The notes below the pieces were generated by a model that was given only the letters and a program-made list of their open reading frames with translations, was not told where the DNA came from and searched no databases. The position numbers and the translations under genes were made by a program. A DNA stretch of 6,892 nt from positions 1 to 6,892 of the forward strand of contig VEXC01000028.1 in assembly GCA_009391225.1 (NCBI GenBank), read 5' to 3'. How positions within the stretch are numbered: position 1 is the first letter of the stretch; every line of letters begins with the position of its first letter. Positions 1-6,500 of the stretch are shown here, one piece after another. Source of the DNA: SAR202 cluster bacterium AC-647-N09_OGT_505m (lineage in GTDB: Bacteria > Chloroflexota > Dehalococcoidia > UBA2985).

Positions 1-44
1 GTCCTAGATTGTTCACTTCGCTGTGCTGAGTTCGGAATGACATG

Positions 45-60
45 CGTGCAATGCTGCACG
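45..60. other. 6-bp stem-loop inside the left-edge element
   Basis: CGTGCA (45-50) pairs perfectly with TGCACG (55-60) around the loop ATGC. It begins at the base right after the 33-44 arm of the larger inverted repeat, so the two helices could stack. A short run of four T follows at 64-67. It could therefore be a weak intrinsic terminator for a gene to the left on the + strand, but the stem is short and the T run is neither long nor immediately adjacent. Confidence 0.35.
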
Positions 61-94
61 GCATTTTCTAGTCAATGACACATAAAGCAAGAGA

Positions 95-121
95 CTCAGA
101 AACTGCCATGAGTTTGCTGAG
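95..121. other. 10-bp stem-loop with one bulge inside the left-edge element
   Basis: CTCAG-AAACT (95-104) pairs with AGTTT-CTGAG (111-115 and 117-121), with G116 bulged and the loop GCCATG at 105-110. It sits between the two arms of the 12-bp inverted repeat. Folded as RNA, the region would form a three-way junction together with the 45-60 hairpin. Confidence 0.4.
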
Positions 122-231
122 GAATTGATAAGTACAAACATGTCATTCCGGGTCCTTCCGAATGGAGACTACGAATCTGGGTTTTCAAGCGGCTTCTCAC
201 TGCTAAGCGTTAGCATACGAATTTAGGCCTC

Positions 232-260
232 TTGGTGGGAAATCACAGGTGAGATATAAT
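232..260 (+). promoter_or_regulatory. Sigma70-type promoter of the 84-residue gene
   Basis: A perfect -10 box, TATAAT at 255-260, is preceded after exactly 17 bases by TTGGTG at 232-237, which keeps the TTG of the -35 consensus. Transcription would start near 267 and give a leader of about 19 bases holding little more than the ribosome binding site. The -10 box and spacing are convincing; the -35 match is only three of six. Confidence 0.6.
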
Positions 261-273
261 CAGCAAGAATTAT

Positions 274-280
274 AGGAGGT
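274..280 (+). promoter_or_regulatory. Strong Shine-Dalgarno site AGGAGGT
   Basis: AGGAGGT ends five bases before the ATG at 286. It is close to the ideal complement of the 16S rRNA tail, and it supports 286 as the start over the in-frame ATG at 292. Confidence 0.8.
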
Positions 281-285
281 GTGTA

Positions 286-540
286 ATGAAGATGGAGGTC
301 ATCAACCTGAGTCCTACGGAGCAGAGGGTTCTCCTTCTCTTCGAAAGCGATGGGCCGTCCCAAGAGGATGTGCAAGTAGACGAATATCTCCACGCCCATG
401 AGTTAGAGCCAAAGCGCCAGTACTCTGAGACAAGGGATGGCAAGGCGTACCTGGTCTACTACTTCGGTCATTGTTACCTGGAAGACCATCTTGAAGAGTT
501 GTTAGCCATGGCCAGCGAGGCTCCTCAACCACAGGGCTAG
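286..540 (+). CDS. Unrecognised small acidic protein, 84 residues
   Basis: I do not recognise this protein. It begins MKMEVINLSPTEQ and ends at a TAG after a short tail, EAPQPQG. It is rich in Glu and Asp, has one Cys (in YYFGHCYLEDH, near residue 63), and shows no signal peptide or membrane segment, so it is probably cytoplasmic. The alternation EVINLSPTEQRVLLLF (residues 4-19) and KAYLVYYFG (residues 53-61) suggests beta strands, with a C-terminal helix at LEDHLEELLAMASEA (about 65-79); this could be a small alpha/beta fold. The case for a real gene is its context: a TATAAT promoter, an ideal ribosome binding site and a short leader. It stands alone, and the next gene is convergent. SPTEQRVLLLF superficially resembles the start of a LuxR-type helix-turn-helix, but the rest does not follow that pattern. 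Confidence 0.75.
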   Translation: MKMEVINLSPTEQRVLLLFESDGPSQEDVQVDEYLHAHELEPKRQYSETRDGKAYLVYYFGHCYLEDHLEELLAMASEAPQPQG

Positions 541-611
541 TTTCGCTGGAGGTTGTGGGGATCTGGGGGTGGTCTTCTCCGGGGCCCTTGTTGCATGGAG
601 AGGATGGCCAG

Positions 612-625
612 ACCGTTGCAACGGT
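612..625. repeat. 14-bp perfect palindrome ACCGTTGCAACGGT
   Basis: The sequence equals its own reverse complement over 14 bases with no central spacer. A loopless palindrome of this kind fits a dimeric protein binding site better than an RNA hairpin, but it lies about 70 bases downstream of the 84-residue gene and about 200 bases past the 3' end of the dehydrogenase gene, where an operator has no obvious target. Confidence 0.5.
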
Positions 626-707
626 AGCTAAACGTGTGGTGCACAACCTTTCTCTCGTCTGATTGTATAGGCCTCGTTCTGCAGAGGCTAGCGCGTCGTA
701 TCGAGAC

Positions 708-764
708 CCAGATAAAGCATGAGAGAGGGCTTCAAGCTGAAGCCCTCTCTCATGCTTTATCTGG
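708..764. repeat. 27-bp perfect inverted repeat (57-base hairpin), possible bidirectional terminator
   Basis: Bases 708-734 are the exact reverse complement of bases 738-764, separated by only AGC (735-737). The pairing stops at 707/765. It sits between the 3' ends of two convergent genes, 167 bases after one stop and 60 bases after the other, where a shared two-way terminator would be expected. However, the stem is much longer than a usual intrinsic terminator, and no T run follows either arm. Alternatives are a palindromic mobile repeat, an mRNA-stabilising end or an RNase III substrate. The inverted repeat itself is certain; its function is inferred. Confidence 0.8.
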
Positions 765-785
765 AGGCGACTACCCGGGTGTGGT

Positions 786-799
786 GAGAGAGCCCTCTC
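786..799. repeat. Short partial copy of the hairpin arm
   Basis: AGCCCTCTC at 791-799 repeats bases 741-749 of the right arm of the long hairpin and is complementary to bases 723-731 of the left arm. With the preceding GAGAG at 786-790 it makes a small inverted repeat of its own. It may be a chance GA/CT-rich match or a remnant of a second copy. Confidence 0.35.
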
Positions 800-824
800 G
801 TCCCCACTTGGTTTCCGATGGCGT

Positions 825-2072
825 TTAACTGCCGGAGTTGGCGGCTGTGGAGGATGGAGTAGGGGCTGGCCTCTCCTGGGTTCGGCTGATGCCGAGCCGT
901 CGAGCCAGGATTACCCTGGCGATATTTGTGCTCCCACCCGCGTGTCGTTGGCCTGCCTTGTCGCGCTGGTAGACTTCTTGGGCTCCACCATGAGGGGCGC
1001 CTGGCTCTTGCACGTCCAGGAGAGAATACATGCCCATGACTTCCCGCATTCTGATGGCGTTACGGCACTCGTAGTCTCGGTTGTGCACGTTGGCTACGTT
1101 GCCCTCGAATACAATGTCCTTCCGGTTCTCGTACATCCAGTATGTACGCTTGGCAAAGAGGCCATCCACGTGGGCATCAATGTATGCATTCATAGTTACC
1201 TGCTGGGCTAGGGGGTCGCTGCCCACGGAAGACCCGCGCAGCTTTGTCTGCTGGTTGTAAGCGATGAGGTTGTCCACAGCTTCATCGCTGGGGAAGGCGG
1301 ATCCTCCGCCTCCATGCTCCACCTCCCCAAGGGTCTGGAAGACCTGCCATCCCTGATGGTCACCTCCGATAAGGTGGTCCCCAGGTACCCGCACATTGTC
1401 CATGAAGACGGCGTGCTGATCATGGCCCGGGAGGAGGTTCATTTCCCGGATTTCCAAGCCAGGCGAGGGAACAGGGACCAGGAAGAACCCCAGGTTCCGG
1501 TGGCGCGGCGCATCTGTATCCGTCACCGCCATGCCATGGAGGTAATTGGGGCCAGAAGGTGTCCACTCCGGCCGAGGCCGGCCACTGATGAAGACATTCT
1601 GCCCTGAGAGTAGCCAATCGTCGCCGTCTCGGACTGCTTTGGCCTGGACATTGGCTAAGTCAGCACCCGATTGGGGCTCAGTGAGCCTCTGCCAAGTGGC
1701 CTTCTCTCCCGTGAGAAATGGTACGAGGAATTTTTGCTTCTGCTCCTCAGTGCCCCAGACCAGGAGGGGCGGAATGACAAGGGCGCCGCTGAAGCTCCGA
1801 ACGACCCTGGCGCGGTCGAATTCTTCAAGGATGATGGTCTCATGCTCCCCGTTCAGACCCCCGCCGCCGTACTCCTTGGGTTGAGTGGGGTAGAGCCATC
1901 CCTTGGCCGCCAACTCCTTGTGCTTCTCTCGCCAGAATCTGTATTGCCCTTCAGTGAAATCCCGGCCATCTATGGGCTCTTTCATGTCCTCCGGGACGTT
2001 CTCTGCTATCCAATCCCGTATCTCTTGGCGGAATTGATCCTGCTCCTTAGTGTATGAAATTGCAAAATCCAT
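825..2072 (-). CDS. Acyl-CoA dehydrogenase family protein, 415 residues
   Basis: This is a flavoenzyme of the acyl-CoA dehydrogenase family, which oxidises the alpha-beta bond of an acyl-CoA using bound FAD and passes electrons to an electron-transfer flavoprotein in the cytoplasm. The start MDFAISYTKEQ is typical, and an ideal GGAGGTC site precedes it. Domains: N-terminal helical domain about 1-125; middle beta domain about 126-235, with the signature LTEPQSGADLANV (130-142), DGDDWLLSGQNVFISG (149-164) and LGFFLVPVPSPG (194-205); C-terminal helical domain from about 240, ending in AGGSTNIARVILARRLG (378-394). Length is normal except for a Pro/Ser/Thr-rich tail, RTQERPAPTPSSTAANSGS (397-415). 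The medium-chain enzyme's catalytic Glu before 'GT' is absent (AGGSTNI); E252 in EVEHGG is a candidate base, by analogy with isovaleryl-CoA dehydrogenase. The substrate cannot be told. No beta-oxidation partner genes adjoin it. Confidence 0.93.
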   Translation of the reverse strand: MDFAISYTKEQDQFRQEIRDWIAENVPEDMKEPIDGRDFTEGQYRFWREKHKELAAKGWLYPTQPKEYGGGGLNGEHETIILEEFDRARVVRSFSGALVIPPLLVWGTEEQKQKFLVPFLTGEKATWQRLTEPQSGADLANVQAKAVRDGDDWLLSGQNVFISGRPRPEWTPSGPNYLHGMAVTDTDAPRHRNLGFFLVPVPSPGLEIREMNLLPGHDQHAVFMDNVRVPGDHLIGGDHQGWQVFQTLGEVEHGGGGSAFPSDEAVDNLIAYNQQTKLRGSSVGSDPLAQQVTMNAYIDAHVDGLFAKRTYWMYENRKDIVFEGNVANVHNRDYECRNAIRMREVMGMYSLLDVQEPGAPHGGAQEVYQRDKAGQRHAGGSTNIARVILARRLGISRTQERPAPTPSSTAANSGS

Positions 2073-2076
2073 GTAT

Positions 2077-2083
2077 GACCTCC
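2077..2083 (-). promoter_or_regulatory. Shine-Dalgarno site GGAGGTC of the acyl-CoA dehydrogenase gene
   Basis: Read on the minus strand, GGAGGTC lies four bases before the ATG at 2072 (six from the GGAGG core's last G). It fixes the start at MDFAISY. Confidence 0.8.
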
Positions 2084-2143
2084 ATTAATGAACTGAAACT
2101 ACTCTTGTGCTGCACTTGCCAACTCTGGGCGTTTATCCCTGCG

Positions 2144-2174
2144 GTGACAACATACCTTGAAGCGCTCTTGTCAC
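2144..2174 (-). promoter_or_regulatory. Inverted repeat in the dehydrogenase leader, GTGACAA-N17-TTGTCAC
   Basis: Bases 2144-2150 and 2168-2174 are perfect 7-bp reverse complements separated by 17 bases. They lie downstream of the predicted transcription start and upstream of the ribosome site, in a leader of about 136 bases. The spacing suits either a regulator binding half-sites on DNA or a leader RNA stem-loop with a large loop. The loop also holds the palindrome AGCGCT (2161-2166). A chance occurrence cannot be excluded. Confidence 0.35.
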
Positions 2175-2214
2175 TCCTGTGGATATGAGGGCAACTGCGT
2201 TCTCAACAACCAGC

Positions 2215-2243
2215 ATTATATTCACGACTTGTGAGGGTGTCAA
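2215..2243 (-). promoter_or_regulatory. Exact-consensus sigma70 promoter for the acyl-CoA dehydrogenase gene
   Basis: On the minus strand TTGACA (2243-2238) is followed after exactly 17 bases by TATAAT (2220-2215). Both hexamers match the sigma70 consensus at all six positions with the optimal spacer. Transcription would start near 2208, leaving an untranslated leader of about 136 bases before the ATG at 2072. An exact consensus promoter implies strong basal transcription, possibly held down by a repressor. Confidence 0.85.
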
Positions 2244-2304
2244 GCGACTGAGCTCGGTTCGCCATCATCTGATGGGCGTTGTCCTACTGTCTTCAAGGGG
2301 TCTA

Positions 2305-2386
2305 TAACGAATTACGTTAACAATGCGAGCTTTAGCGCCCATTATTATCGAAACTCCAGATTGGAAATCCAAGCCCAGTTTGGGCT
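2305..2386. promoter_or_regulatory. Cluster of three short inverted repeats upstream of the methyltransferase gene
   Basis: Three perfect small inverted repeats occur within 82 bases: TAACG-N5-CGTTA at 2305-2319, TTGGA-AA-TCCAA at 2361-2372, and AGCCCA-GTT-TGGGCT at 2372-2386, the last two sharing one base. They lie 76-158 bases before the start of the methyltransferase gene and about 60-145 bases behind the dehydrogenase promoter. They could be regulator sites in the divergent control region. None is followed by a T run, so a terminator is unlikely. Each alone could be chance. Confidence 0.35.
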
Positions 2387-2412
2387 AAAGGGTGTCCCTG
2401 CGTCGAGCCAAT

Positions 2413-2439
2413 TTGGGTGTACCAGTTTTGATGTACAAT
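2413..2439 (+). promoter_or_regulatory. Weak candidate promoter of the methyltransferase gene
   Basis: TACAAT at 2434-2439 matches five of six -10 positions. The best -35-like hexamer, TTGGGT at 2413-2418, lies at a short 15-base spacer, or TTTGGG at 2412-2417 at 16 bases. Transcription would start near 2446, close to the start codon. It is far weaker than the dehydrogenase promoter on the other strand. Confidence 0.35.
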
Positions 2440-2462
2440 GGATGGCAAATCTATGAAGAGGC

Positions 2463-3032
2463 ATGTCAGTGGGCGATATGATTCCATTACTAAAGATGAG
2501 CGACAAGCAAGAGTTTAAGTATTGGTACTCACTTGTCCCCGCGGCCCTGGGCTGGGTAGGTATCTTGGCCTCGGCGAACGGGATAAGACGCTTGACTCTT
2601 CCCCAGGTTTCTCCCGCTATGGCTTACGCTTGCTTAGAAATATCGACAGGAGATGTTTGCCATGAGCCCACTTCGTGGATGCCGCTGGATATTGAAGTGC
2701 GGTTGGAGAGATACTTTCTGGGGCAACAAGACGTGACCTTCCACGATGTTCTGGACGTAGTGGGTACTGCATTCCAGAAGATGGCATGGGAGGTTGTGCG
2801 TACGGTTCCATGGGGTGAGACCCGTAGCTATACCTGGGTTGCTCATAATATTGGGTTTCCTCGAGCAGCCCGGGCCGTGGGGCAGGCTATGAGGGCAAAT
2901 CCAGTGCCCTTTATAGTGCCGTGTCACAGGGTGATTGGCAGGGATGGCCGCCTATATGGCTATGGCGGCAAGGAGGGTGTGGGTCTGAAGCGCAAGCTTC
3001 TGGAGATGGAGAGAGGACATAGATATTGGTAG
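2463..3032 (+). CDS. ogt: Methylated-DNA--[protein]-cysteine S-methyltransferase (Ogt/MGMT type)
   Basis: This suicide DNA-repair protein moves the alkyl group from O6-alkylguanine (and O4-alkylthymine) in DNA to its own cysteine. The 189-residue product has the family's N-terminal alpha/beta region (about 19-95) and the DNA-binding methyltransferase domain (about 103-184). PCHRV at 153-157 supplies acceptor C154. Counting from human MGMT, Y123 matches Tyr114, R137 the Arg128 finger that replaces the flipped base, N146 the Asn137 hinge and E183 Glu172, so the site is intact. It has no Ada-type N-terminal metal site, so it is a stand-alone Ogt form. The start is uncertain. An in-frame stop at 2454-2456 bars anything further upstream. 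GAAGAGG (2455-2461) is only one base from the ATG at 2463 but seven from an in-frame GTG at 2469; ATGs at 2478 and 2496 are also possible. It is divergent from the dehydrogenase and convergent with dnaE. Confidence 0.95.
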   Translation: MSVGDMIPLLKMSDKQEFKYWYSLVPAALGWVGILASANGIRRLTLPQVSPAMAYACLEISTGDVCHEPTSWMPLDIEVRLERYFLGQQDVTFHDVLDVVGTAFQKMAWEVVRTVPWGETRSYTWVAHNIGFPRAARAVGQAMRANPVPFIVPCHRVIGRDGRLYGYGGKEGVGLKRKLLEMERGHRYW

Positions 3033-3506
3033 CTTACAGCGTTGAATATCGCTGAGAATGAGAACGAAGACAATTACCATAAAGGTATTTATGCCCCGTC
3101 ATATCAACCCAGTAGGTGAACATGGACTCTATGGGCTTCTTGTGGAATTGCGGAGCAGGACCTTGAGGCGAATTTGTTATACCCCTGGAGAAACCTGGTC
3201 CGAGCATCAGACCCCTGCCTCCGCCTGGTTATCAGTAACTGGGTAGCACTGTCGAGAACGAAGTAGATTATGGCTCTTTTCAAACGCTCATTCGTGTCCA
3301 GTGTACGAATAGCCCAAAATCATGTTGAGAGTTCTTGAATGTAGTGTCAATCAAGTTCCATTGGTGGTGCATGATTAAGGACATTCCAGTCGTGCACACT
3401 GAGAAGTGTAACATTTCCTTACCCGGACTGGCTCCTCAAGATAGATATATGGTAGAACTCACATGTAGTTTGTACATGGCTCGGCTACCTCACACAGCCC
3501 AGATGG
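3033..3506. other. Convergent intergenic region with no recognised gene
   Basis: These 474 bases separate the 3' ends of the methyltransferase and dnaE genes. Only small stem-loops are seen: CAGCG-N8-CGCTG at 3037-3054, just after the methyltransferase stop, and CATGTA-N5-TACATG at 3462-3478, just beyond the dnaE stop. Neither has a T run, so neither is a convincing intrinsic terminator. A 62-codon frame at 3058-3246 (+) has no ribosome site and no recognisable sequence. No tRNA, riboswitch or repeat array was identified. The region is long for a convergent gap and could hold a small RNA or a decayed gene. Confidence 0.5.
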
Positions 3507-6500
3507 CTAACCCTGAACCCGGCTCACCACTTCAATTGCCTCTTCTCCCACAATTGTCACCAGTTCCTGATGAAGCTCAGTGCAGTACCTGATGGAGACA
3601 GAGGGCATCTCTCCTACCACCATCTTGCCGTCTGTCATGATTCTCAGTGCCACGGAGCCATCACCGGGGTAGTTCAGCAGCAGCTTCACGAGTTCTCGTA
3701 ACATATGCTCATCATGCCCGGGACTGCTGGATTCCTCCACTCTGATCCACAGCTTGGCATGGGAGGGAGTAGCAGATGTGCGATTGTTCCCGTTTGAGCC
3801 GTCACTGGAATTGGATGTGCCGTTCCCCGTGTGGGCCGGTAGCTCCAGAGTAGAGGTATGTTCGGCCTCTTGGGGCGCGTGCCCATTGCTACCTTCGATG
3901 TTGTAGGGCTTGGCCTCATCGCAAGCGATGGAGAGATCATCTTCTCTTAGACGTACCTTGCCAACCACCTCTACCAGACTTCCTTCATACCACAAGTCCT
4001 TGGTGCTATTGTAGGCGTTGGACCACACCATGACATCTACGCTGCCACCTAGCAGGTCCAGAATCACTGCAGCGAAAGGCTTCCCATCTCTGGTAATTCC
4101 AGTTCGCTGCGAAGAGACCTGGCCCACTACGTTTATTCTTCTGCCTTCCATCTCGGGGTCAATGCCGTCTCGGGAGATTATGACGTTGGGAGGGACTTTG
4201 TGAGCCAGGGCACTCAGGGGGTTCTCCGAGATAAAGGTGCCCAGCAGCTCTTTTTCCCAGGCTAGCTTCTCCTGATTAAGCATCTCCCCTTCCTCTAGTT
4301 CGATAGAATTAATGGAGGTGGATACAGCGTCGCCAAAAAGGTCGAACATGGTGGTCTGGCCGGACCCCTTCAGATGGGCCTCTCTCTGCGCCAGGGATAT
4401 AATCCGCTCCACGCTGGCCAGCAAGGAGCCACGGTCGCCAAGGGAGTCCAAGGCACCCACTTTAATCAGGCTCTCCATAGCCCGCCGGTTAATGCTCCCA
4501 ATGTCTGCTCGTCTGCAGAGGTCTTCCACTGAACGGTAGGGGCCATCCTTCAACTCCTCCACCAGCGAAACAACGGCCATAGACCCCACATTTTTCACAG
4601 CGGCCAGACCAAATCTGATGGCGGTTTTCCCTTCTGAACTCACGTCTATGGAGAAGTCTGCCTTGCTACGGTTCACGTCTGGGAGAAGCACCGGGATGCC
4701 CAAGCGTAGGCACTCTGTGACGTCGCTGGCTATTTTGTCCCCCTGACCCGTATGAGCGTTCATCAATGCGGCAAGATACTCTTCTGGATAGTTTGCCTTG
4801 AAGAATGCGGTCCAGTAGGCGATCATTGCGTAGCTAACGCTGTGGGCCTTGTTGAAGGCGTATCCAGCGAAGGGTTCTATCAGTTGGAATACCTCTTCTG
4901 CCAGGTCTTGGGAGAATCCCTGCAGGAGAGCGCCCTCCAAGAACTTCTCTCTTTCGAGCCTCATCACCTCTGGGATTTTCTTGCCCATAGCCTTGCGTAC
5001 TACATCGGCTTCCCCCAGTGAGTAGCCTGCGAAGGCCTGCGCGATGAGGAGAACCTGGTCTTGATACACAATGACGCCGTAGGTTTCCTCTAGGATGTCC
5101 TTTAGGGCGGGATGGGGATAGCGAATCAGCGCATTATCATGCTTGGCTTCTATGAAGGTGTCTATGTGTTCCATGGGGCCTGGACGGTACAGTGCAATCA
5201 TGGCGGCCACGTCGCCCAGGGTGTTTGGCTTTAGCTTCTGGATATACCGTCGCATCCCGGCCCCTTCTAGCTGGAATACGCCAGTGGTCTGCCCGTCAGA
5301 GAGGAGCTTGAAGGTCTTCTCATCGTCAAGGGGGATTTGACTAAAACTCATGTGCACACCACGACGTTGGTCCACTGTGCGTCTGGCTTGCTCCAGGATG
5401 GTGAGATTGGTCAGGCCCAGGAAGTCCATCTTCAGGAGACCCAGTTTGGCGATGGGGTCCATGGGAAACTGAGTCATGGCCATGTCCTCGGCTGTGTCTC
5501 CCCGAATTGGCCGTTGCAGTGGAAGGTACTCCACCAGAGGTTCCTTGGTTATAACCACCCCGGCGGCGTGCGTGCTGGCGTGGCGGACTACTCCCTCTAG
5601 GTGTTGGGCTGTATCCACGAGATTCTTCAGGGTATCGTCAGCTTCGTAGATATCCTTTAGCTCAACACTTACCTCGAGTGCCTCCGCCAGGGAGTTAACC
5701 CTGAATGGGATTAGTCGGGCGACTCTGTCTACATCGGAGTAAGTCATTCCCAGGGCGCGGCCGGTGTCGCGAAGAGCGGCTTTGGCCCCCAAGGTGCCGA
5801 AGGTGATAATCTGGGCCACGTGGTCTCCACCGTACTTACGACGCACATAAGCTATCACCTCTTCCCTGCGATCGTCCTGGAAGTCCATGTCAATATCTGG
5901 CATCTCGCGACGTTCCAAGTTTAGGAATCGCTCAAAAACCAGCCGATATTGAAGTGGGTCTATATCCGTGACTCCCAGGCAGTAGAGCACGAGACTGGCA
6001 GCGGCACTGCCGCGCACCCCGAAAAGGATGTCGTTTTCACGCGTAAAGGTCGCTATGTCCCATACCACAAGAAGGTAGTTGTCAAACTGTGTCTTCCCAA
6101 TGACGTCCAGCTCGTAGGCCAGGCGCTGGTGCACCTCAGGAGAAGGGCTGGAATAACGTCTTGACATGCCCTCCCGACAGAGTTGGGCCAGGTATTCCCC
6201 TGCGTTCAAGCCGTCGGGCGTCTTGTATTCCGGCAGGCGCATTTGGCTGAAGTCCAGCTCCAAGTCACACATATCGGCTATTCTCTGGGTGGTGGCGATG
6301 GCCTCCGGCAGATCGGCGAAGAGATTCTCCATCTCCGCAGCGGTCTTGAGGTAATAGGAGTCGTCGGACATCTTGAGGCGCTTATCGTCGTGGATGTTTG
6401 TGTTGGTGTGGATGCAAATAAGGATGTCTTGGAATGGAGCGTCTTCCTGTCGAATGTAATGGCAGTCGTTGGTAGCTACCAGTGGCAGGCCCGTTTCCCT

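Larger units (their letters stand above)
1..180. repeat. Structured palindromic non-coding element (left edge)
   Basis: Bases 33-44 (CGGAATGACATG) are the exact reverse complement of bases 139-150 (CATGTCATTCCG). Three G-U pairs could extend this helix outward to 30-44 with 139-153. Further out, AGATT at 6-10 matches AATCT at 174-178. Inside lie a 6-bp hairpin at 45-60, directly abutting the outer helix, and a 10-bp hairpin with one bulged base at 95-121. The ends (GGAATGAC / GTCATTCC, with AGATT / AATCT) resemble a class of dispersed palindromic repeats seen in many bacterial intergenic regions; that resemblance is from memory. No open reading frame with a ribosome site lies here. It could be a decayed miniature mobile element, a structured RNA, or the 3' region of a gene to the left. 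The element may start before base 1. Confidence 0.5.

Noticed and set aside
45..70. Intrinsic terminator for a gene left of the window
   Set aside because: A 6-bp stem followed after a gap by only four T is too weak to call; it is kept as part of the structured element instead.
314..646. 110-codon open frame (-) opposite the 84-residue gene
   Set aside because: No ribosome site or promoter on that strand, and its composition looks like an antisense reading; the + strand gene has clear expression signals.
634..828. 64-codon open frame on the + strand spanning the long hairpin
   Set aside because: No ribosome site, it is read through the perfect inverted repeat, its end overlaps the dehydrogenase stop, and the product shows no recognisable sequence.
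2255..2280. Near-palindrome around CGCCATCATCTGATGGGCG
   Set aside because: The pairing is only six bases (CCATCA with TGATGG) across a two-base centre and has a mismatch further out; within chance expectation.
3058..3246. 62-codon open frame (+) in the gap between the methyltransferase and dnaE genes
   Set aside because: No convincing Shine-Dalgarno site or promoter and no recognisable protein; best read as chance.
3335..3592. 85-codon open frame (+) overlapping the 3' end of dnaE
   Set aside because: It runs into the strongly supported dnaE gene on the opposite strand and lacks a ribosome site.
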